Position numbers and translations under genes: made by a program. Shown piece by piece: positions 58,022 to 64,000 of a stretch of 64,000 nucleotides of DNA. Origin of the DNA: Heliocidaris erythrogramma (Eukaryota; Echinodermata; Echinoidea; Camarodonta; Echinometridae); contig CM046870.1 of NCBI GenBank assembly GCA_025617745.1, positions 10,902,410-10,966,409 on the forward strand. Direction: 5' to 3'. Below the pieces are notes generated by a model. The model did not search any database and was not told the DNA's origin. It saw only the letters and a program-made list of their open reading frames with translations. Position 1 is the stretch's first letter. Every line of letters starts with the position of its first letter.

Positions 58022-58571
58022 GTTGTGGGCATCGTGGTCATGATCATGGTGCGCGTATAAAATGGCAGTGTATAAAGGTCAATTGTTCCTGGTACAAATG
58101 ACCTTTATTTGCACGTTGGGCGGGATTTACCGTCCATATCGTGTAAGAGGTTAACAGGGTACTGACATTGCCACTGAGTTGATTATTTGAAAGCCTTTGC
58201 ATTTGTGTGTGCAATAAAACTATGAAATGAACAAAAGCCCATTCAGTGAGATGTCTTCACTGTTCATTGAACAAAAACATGCCTGTTATGAATTAACATA
58301 GGTCTTTCAGAAGCGTACATAGTAAGTATATTAACATATTATAGATGATAGGGAATTATGTAATATATCAAAAGATAGAGACATGCATAAAGTTCAGTAT
58401 TCTATAAATCTTTGACAGCAATGAAGGAATGATTTACAGTTTTGTACACATATCTTGAAAATGATATTTTGTGTAGGAAGAAGTATACATGTACGTGTAC
58501 ATAATAGAAAATTTGTGAAATTTTTATTATTGTAAAATTTTCTAGAGAATAGAAATACAGAGCAATCAAGA

Positions 58572-58884
58572 GTACTGTAAATGCAGCAAATGCGCTATTT
58601 TCGGCGGGCGCGAATTCTAGAACTCACAAAAATATTAGCCTGATTTCCGATGCAGTATGTGTATGTCCAACTCATTTTTGAGGGCGTGTGTGTAGTTGCG
58701 CATGCCGTATGCATTTGAATGGACTGCATGTGTATAAATTAATATATGGAGTGGGTGTACATACGAGCGTGATTTGTGCAGCACGAATTTAAGAACCTGC
58801 GCGAATTTAAGAACCTGCGAATATGTTTTGGGATCGCTCAGCGCGAAAATTTATTCGTGCGAAAAAAATAACAGCGTTTACAGT
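58572..58884. mobile_element. MITE with TACTGTAAA ends
   Basis: TACTGTAAATGCAGCAAATG on the left and, inverted, TACTGTAAACGCTGTTATTT. Subterminal GCGCGAATT and AATTTAAGAACCTGCG words recur. Confidence 0.65.
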
Positions 58885-60555
58885 ATCTATCTCCAATTTA
58901 CAAATATACACAAATACTTAAAACATAGTTTTGTATTTTTGTATACAGATTTTATCTAGTGCAGTGCCGATGTACATGTATCTACGGGTGTCTCAGTTAT
59001 GTATGCAGAATAAGGTGGGGATGGTATATGCCACCCCCCCCCCCTTCCTTGTTTGAAGGTCAGGGGTAATATAATCAAAACTTTCAATGGGTCAACATAC
59101 ATGGGGGTTGAACATTGCCAGAGTTGGCAGAATTCTGTTTTCTGGGAGAATTTAGCAAAAAGACCCCCAAGAAATGCTGATAACCTTTTTTTTGCTTTTT
59201 TGATGTAGCAGGATTTTTGCTGCTCCCTAGCGGAATAGTATTTTTTTCGCTGGCCACACCGATGGAGCTGCCCATACACATGGCAGTCAGCTAACATTGT
59301 GTTAGCTGATTTTGTGTTGTATATCACTTGCAGTTTTGAAATCCTGTGATACTTTTTTCCCTCTAATTTCATGATGTAAACATTGAAAAGAACCCCCCCC
59401 CCCCCCCCCTCATAATGTTGCTCTGATTTTGTGCAATGAAATGAAATCTTAGCACTTTTCATACCTTTCGGTATTTTTACATGAACATGCACGAATTATG
59501 ATTTGGTTATGAATGAGATCATTGTAATATTTCATTTAATTTGGATTAGGTGCTTTATTGTGGAAATATCCGAAAGGGTGCCAAGAGCATTTGAAGAACA
59601 TGAATATGATCTGAATAAATTACCATCATTTGCAAAAGTTTAAACTTTTGCAAATGCACTTTTCCAAAGTGCAGTAAGTCAAAGAAAGAAAAAAAAAATT
59701 AACAACTCATTTTTCAGACATACAATTATTTTCATGGCATAATTAACCTATGTATCATACTTGAACTATAGGCTTATACCATTAGCCTTGTGCTACTGAT
59801 CACTGGAGTAAACATGTTATGTAATTATTCAATGAGACAAAAGAAAGTATTCCAAATTATTGAAATACCCACAAATCCCGAGGTGGTCTTAAAGTTTTGC
59901 ACATGATAGTATGAAGGAGAAGTGTATGCTGATGTCAAATGCATTCAAAAGGAGGACAAACCATTATTAATAAGATGTAAAGGAAAATCTGGTAAAAAGT
60001 AACATATTTCTGAATTGTTCAAGTTTTATGTCATAGAATCTACCCTTTCCTGAATATGTGTCGAATTTGTTTATCAACTCCTTCTCTTGCCAGGATTAGA
60101 CATATGTATCACTTCTCGCTTTGCAATTTTAAAATCCATCCATTCTGTAAATGAATCTTTTGCCAAGATTTGTTGAATTGTAAACAAATTTGTAATTTTG
60201 ACGGTCAATCTTTTCATTAATGGGCCTGTTTCTTGGAGCTAGGTATCGGGAGCTACTTACAATTCTCAAGGTGTGCTTTTGATGTATATGGATATATTTT
60301 GTACATGTGGTTGGATATATTATAAATATATATGTGTATTGTATCCTACAGCTTTGTGCAATGCCCTACTCTGAACAAATAAAGTGATCCATTTTGAAAT
60401 TTGATAAAATATCGTTCAAAAAGCTGTATTAACCTGGAAAATAATGATTTGTGCATTTGAAAAAAACTTTTTAAAAAGTTTAAAAAGTTTTTAGTTAATG
60501 AAGTATAGAGATGAAATATATATGAAATCAAACATTTCCTTACCTCTATCAAAGT
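58885..60555. other. No gene seen; short palindromes
   Basis: Anonymous AT-rich DNA with C-runs at 59032-59044 and 59392-59410 and a perfect 30-base palindrome at 59627-59656. The 178-residue minus-strand frame at 58956-59492 crosses homopolymers and looks like a repeat-derived artefact. Confidence 0.35.
59627..59656. repeat. Perfect 30-bp palindrome
   Basis: CATTTGCAAAAGTTT followed by its exact inverse. Confidence 0.95.
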
Positions 60556-60559
60556 ATGA

Positions 60560-61615
60560 GGTACTTTTAAGGGACCCCTGCCATCAAAATGTAAGTGGAT
60601 ACCATCCTGTTGGTGTGCAGTTCTACATACATCTCATATTTTGATATTTAAACTTCTAAATATGATTCACAGATTTTTTAATATTTTTTAAATAATTTTC
60701 TATAACCTGCTAAGCCCCACCCACTTTAGAAATCCTCCAGACCACAGATGTGACATCATCTGTCAATCATCAGCGAGCTAATAGCGATTTTGCAAGTGAA
60801 ATTGGTATTTAACTTTGTCAAAGCTGACAACTGTTACAATACAACATAGGAGTTGCTATGTCAGACATGCTGTAGCATCAGCAGTAAAACAAAGGCAATG
60901 AGGAGGTATAGTATAAAAGAATGCAATTCTATGAGTGTGTGCTGAGTTGACGAAAGTTTCGTTCCATTATTCTACGATACAATAGACGGTGATCCCCCAG
61001 CTCAGCACACACTCCCACACACTCATAATAGAATTGCATGCTTTCATACAATACCTCCTCATTGCCTTTGTTTTCCTGCTGATGCTACATGTCTGATGTA
61101 ACAACTCATATGTTGTTATTGTATGTTATATTGTAACGGGTGTCAGCTTTGACAAAGCTAAATACAAATTTCACTTGCAAAATCGCTATTAGCTCACTGA
61201 TGATTGACAGATGATGTCACAGGGGCCAAACGGTCTGGAGGATTTTTAAAAGTGGGTGGGGCTAAGCAGATTGTAGACAATAGACCTGTTTACTAAGTGA
61301 TTCAAAATTTCTGCATACTTTTGAAACAAAGGTTGTTCTTGACAACCTGAAAGCTTGTCAGAGGCTTGCCAGACATAGCAACAAGTAATGTATGCAAACT
61401 GGATTCCAAGTATTGTAGTTCATTCATTAATAACAGGTTAATGGAATACCTTGTTTCTAGGTCCCCAGGAAAGAAACATCCATAAATTTGAATCACTAAG
61501 TAAACAGGTCCATTATATCAAACATATTTAGAAGTTTAAATATCAAAATATGAGATGTATATAGGAAGGACTGCACACCAACAGGTATCCACTTGCATTT
61601 TGATGGCATTAAGGG
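60560..61615. mobile_element. 1-kb foldback element with a nested MITE
   Basis: Arms of about 400 bases share TGCCATCAAAATGTAAGTGG, AATATGAGATGTAT-type text, CAATCATCAGCGAGCTAATA, AGCAGGAAAACAAAGGCAAT and AGCACACACTC. The loop is near 60970-61000. The right arm is interrupted at 61283-61510 by the 228-bp MITE. Confidence 0.85.
61283..61510. mobile_element. 228-bp MITE, copy 2, nested
   Basis: Same as 40537-40764. The left flank is TA, the right flank CA (probably mutated). It lies in the right arm of the 1-kb foldback, whose left arm at about 60690-60715 shows the uninterrupted site. Confidence 0.85.
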
Positions 61616-61619
61616 GTTT

Positions 61620-62164
61620 GCAGAGGTACATGTATCCGAGGCTTCTCTGAAATGCATACAATTCTTTTGATTGGAAGCTATGCAAGTTTATCAGTTATAC
61701 CCATCGATGAAATGTGTCTGTATTTCAAAGTCCTTGACGGGACTCTTTTCTATGTATGTTTAGGTGTGTACCTGATTGAGCAAAAGCTTTTTCGAAGGCA
61801 TTATTTCACCTACAGGCTGCTGTGTGGATACATCATTAGTAGATGCGCTACTGTGATTTAATGGTTGGACAATTTGGCCGGTATTTATAAAATGTACCGA
61901 CTTTTATCCAGGTTCAAGTGGTTAGATTAAGTCCACTGATCTATGAAGCACCATGTGATGTGTCACCCCCTTGTCCCTTCAGAATTACCATAATGCTCTA
62001 ACTATTTGAAGAAGCAAATATGTCAAAATGAAATCACTTTCTAATATTCTTGTCATTACTGAATTTGTTTCGTTTATTCATGTTTTTACAGAATTACAGT
62101 GATTTTTCTTTTACAGAATAAAAAGATTGACACTTGGCCCTCCGCAAATCAGTGGACTCCGTTA
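61620..62164. other. No gene seen
   Basis: Anonymous DNA. The 69-codon frame at 61652-61861 has no recognised motif. Confidence 0.35.
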
Positions 62165-62335
62165 AACCAGAGTTCTGTTTCATAAAACCAAGGAGTTGAT
62201 AAAGCTTGTCATCAACAACAATTGACAATAATGGTAAAGCTACTGAAATCCTGGAATCTGATTGGCTGAGAGCAGAATTGTCATTGAAATGAGGCAATTC
62301 TTATTGATAACAAGTTTTATGAAACGGCCCAGGTT
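62165..62335. mobile_element. TTTCATAAAACTTGTT MITE, another copy
   Basis: CTGTTTCATAAAACCAAGGA to the inverse AACAAGTTTTATGAAACGGC, with CTGATTGGCTGAGAGCAGAA matching the kelch-intron copies. Confidence 0.8.
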
Positions 62336-63104
62336 TAAATTACGATATCTTTATAAATATGAGGAAATTATTCTGTTTTCTACTGTGTAAATACTATGTA
62401 CTGTAATTACTTGCAAATAAGCTATGAACAAAGAATCATTTATCTGCTAATATTACAGGAAAGGGTATTTATTATACATCAGTATTTTGGACGGTAATAT
62501 ATATTTTCATTAAAAAAACGCATTTTATATTTATACCATGCATGGATTTATTTTCAAGATATGGTATGAGTGACATAAAATTGACATACTTTACATGTAC
62601 ATAAAAGTGAAAATTATTTTGTTGCAGCGTATAGTAGGTATACCCAATTCACCATATTTTGGTGGTAAACTTTCAGAATACATGTCGTTCTAATAATGGA
62701 TGGAATACTATTTCGTCTGTGGTAAAATGGTAATTGTGCTTTAAGATGTAATGACCTCAATTTGATTTCATTTTGATTGGAGCATGCATCTCCTATTTAT
62801 ATCAATGAGAGTAAAAAGGAATTGTACAAATTACATTGTATAACTTAAATTTGATGATATTTTTCTTGACAAATGGAATATTTTATAAAATGACACTTTA
62901 CTATTATAGTGAGTAATTTTTTCACTTCATCTCGAATAAACAAAATACATGTCATGACATGTACAGGAAGCAAAATAATGTCAGAAGTTAGTTAATTTGG
63001 TCATAGTAATTGTGATGTTTGTTTTCTTACTTTGAAAGAAAATGGGATGTTGAGAAGTGATTGGAATTTCCAAACCCATTGGATAAACACCTAGTATGGT
63101 TAGG
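62336..63104. other. No gene seen
   Basis: Anonymous AT-rich DNA. Confidence 0.4.
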
Positions 63105-63172
63105 GATATGCGAGTTGGTCTAGTGGCATTTGCACTAGGTCAGCTCTCTGTCTTTGTATACAAACTGACTTA
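63105..63172 (+). repeat. tRNA-head-like SINE fragment
   Basis: GCGAGTTGGTCTAGTGGCAT has A-box character. The following B-box is not clear because a MITE interrupts the region at 63173. Confidence 0.4.
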
Positions 63173-63348
63173 TGGGGTGTTGCAAGAAAGTTGCGATTGA
63201 TTGCAAGTTGCAACTGATCGGTACTGACCAATCAAAATCATTGTTGCAAGCGCATCTTCTTGAATGGGCAGACCCTGAACCATTGAGAATGGATGTTCTA
63301 ATTTGCTTTACCATTTGCAATCGATTGCAACTTTCTTGCAACACCCCA
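63173..63348. mobile_element. 176-bp MITE with TTA target duplication
   Basis: TGGGGTGTTGCAAGAAAGTT to its exact inverse, flanked by TTA on both sides (63170-63172 and 63349-63351). A 3-bp TTA duplication suggests PIF/Harbinger. Confidence 0.88.
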
Positions 63349-63349
63349 T

Positions 63350-64000
63350 TAGACTCCAGTTCACGTGTTTTGGATGGTGACGTTAAAGGTGTGTCCCCAG
63401 ATGGAAATACTTGTATCAAGGGATACTCATCTGTAAAAGTTAATCACACATGCACGCACCCCCACTCACACACCGATCGACCCACACACTCACACACATA
63501 CACTGAATTTAAATGTAAATTTCTTTTTACAACAAAGCATGCTTGATGTTTTCCCCGACATACTAGTGGCAGCAAACATTGTATGGAAGGTGGATTCCAT
63601 CCATAGAAATGGTATTATAGATAAAAATTAAATTGGATATTTAGCCAAGTGTTTTTGTAAGAGACATTTTAAACATGAGCATTTGTTTATCGTGCTTGTG
63701 GTCATGCGGAGAACCTTTTTAAAAACTAAGATTCGTAAATGATCATAAGTACTAAAGAAAAAATACTTAATTGGCGAGTAACAGATCTTCCTATCATTTT
63801 TTAAATGAGAGTAACTGAAACTTATTCATATTCTATGAAATAACGTGAATATTTCATAGAATTAAGACATGACCACAAACGCAAGGTGAGAAATAAATCT
63901 CAACGCTCATATAATTTTTCATTAATAAGGGGGGATTAGAATATTCTGTAGGCCCTACAGAGGAATGCAATGTACTTCAAATGGTATGGCAAATAATTAT
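63350..64000. other. No gene seen; (CACACA)-rich patch
   Basis: A CACACTCACACAC-type patch at about 63462-63502 is followed by anonymous AT-rich DNA to the window edge. Confidence 0.4.

Noticed and set aside
58956-59492. 178-codon minus-strand frame
   Set aside because: Crosses two homopolymers, encodes poly-Gly and has no recognised domain. Probably a chance frame in repeat-derived DNA.

Overview
The window looks like non-vertebrate metazoan nuclear DNA, most likely an echinoderm and probably a sea urchin. The reasons are AT-rich intergenic DNA, very frequent TACATGTA words, long G/C homopolymer runs, GT-AG spliced short exons, and a dense layer of small foldback transposons, tRNA-derived SINEs and decayed LINEs. 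The species assignment is inference from sequence texture only. There are no bacterial operons, CRISPR arrays or plasmid features.

Layout. 0-1.4 kb: repeat fragments and a LINE tail. 1.486-8.593 kb: a candidate 7.1-kb DNA transposon with inverted ends built from TTACxGTAA words and TA at both flanks. It holds a spliced minus-strand gene whose last exons read LEFIQR|CLFGISRDW, and it was later hit by a pogo-like MITE, foldback elements and a hAT-like MITE. 8.7-17.3 kb: decayed LINEs (reverse transcriptase, endonuclease and RNase H pieces) and G-rich repeats. 17.3-19.8 kb: two more elements with CACTnTT-type ends and palindromic-word interiors. 22-24 kb: a 691-bp hAT-like MITE and a 381-bp exact tandem duplication. 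24.4-25.6 kb: a probable bidirectional promoter with short first exons and a 138-bp palindrome on an exon edge. 26.5-33.5 kb: foldbacks, a weak spliced transcript and low-complexity DNA. 34.1-39.4 kb: a repeat in two copies, one interrupted by a Helentron-like insert carrying six 157-bp minisatellite units, each with four AGGTCA nuclear-receptor half-sites. 40-45.4 kb: more MITEs. 45.5-53.6 kb: the one clear host gene, a seven-exon kelch-repeat protein of 746 residues on the + strand. 53.8-64 kb: SINEs, a Tc1-like inverted pair, several MITEs and a 1-kb foldback.

The kelch gene is the only gene with a complete, phase-consistent exon chain. Nearly everything else is mobile-element biology: elements nest inside one another, and duplicate copies elsewhere in the window often supply the empty site that dates an insertion. 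The candidate element at 1.5-8.6 kb, and its end similarity to two other word-array families here, is the best lead for something not well described.
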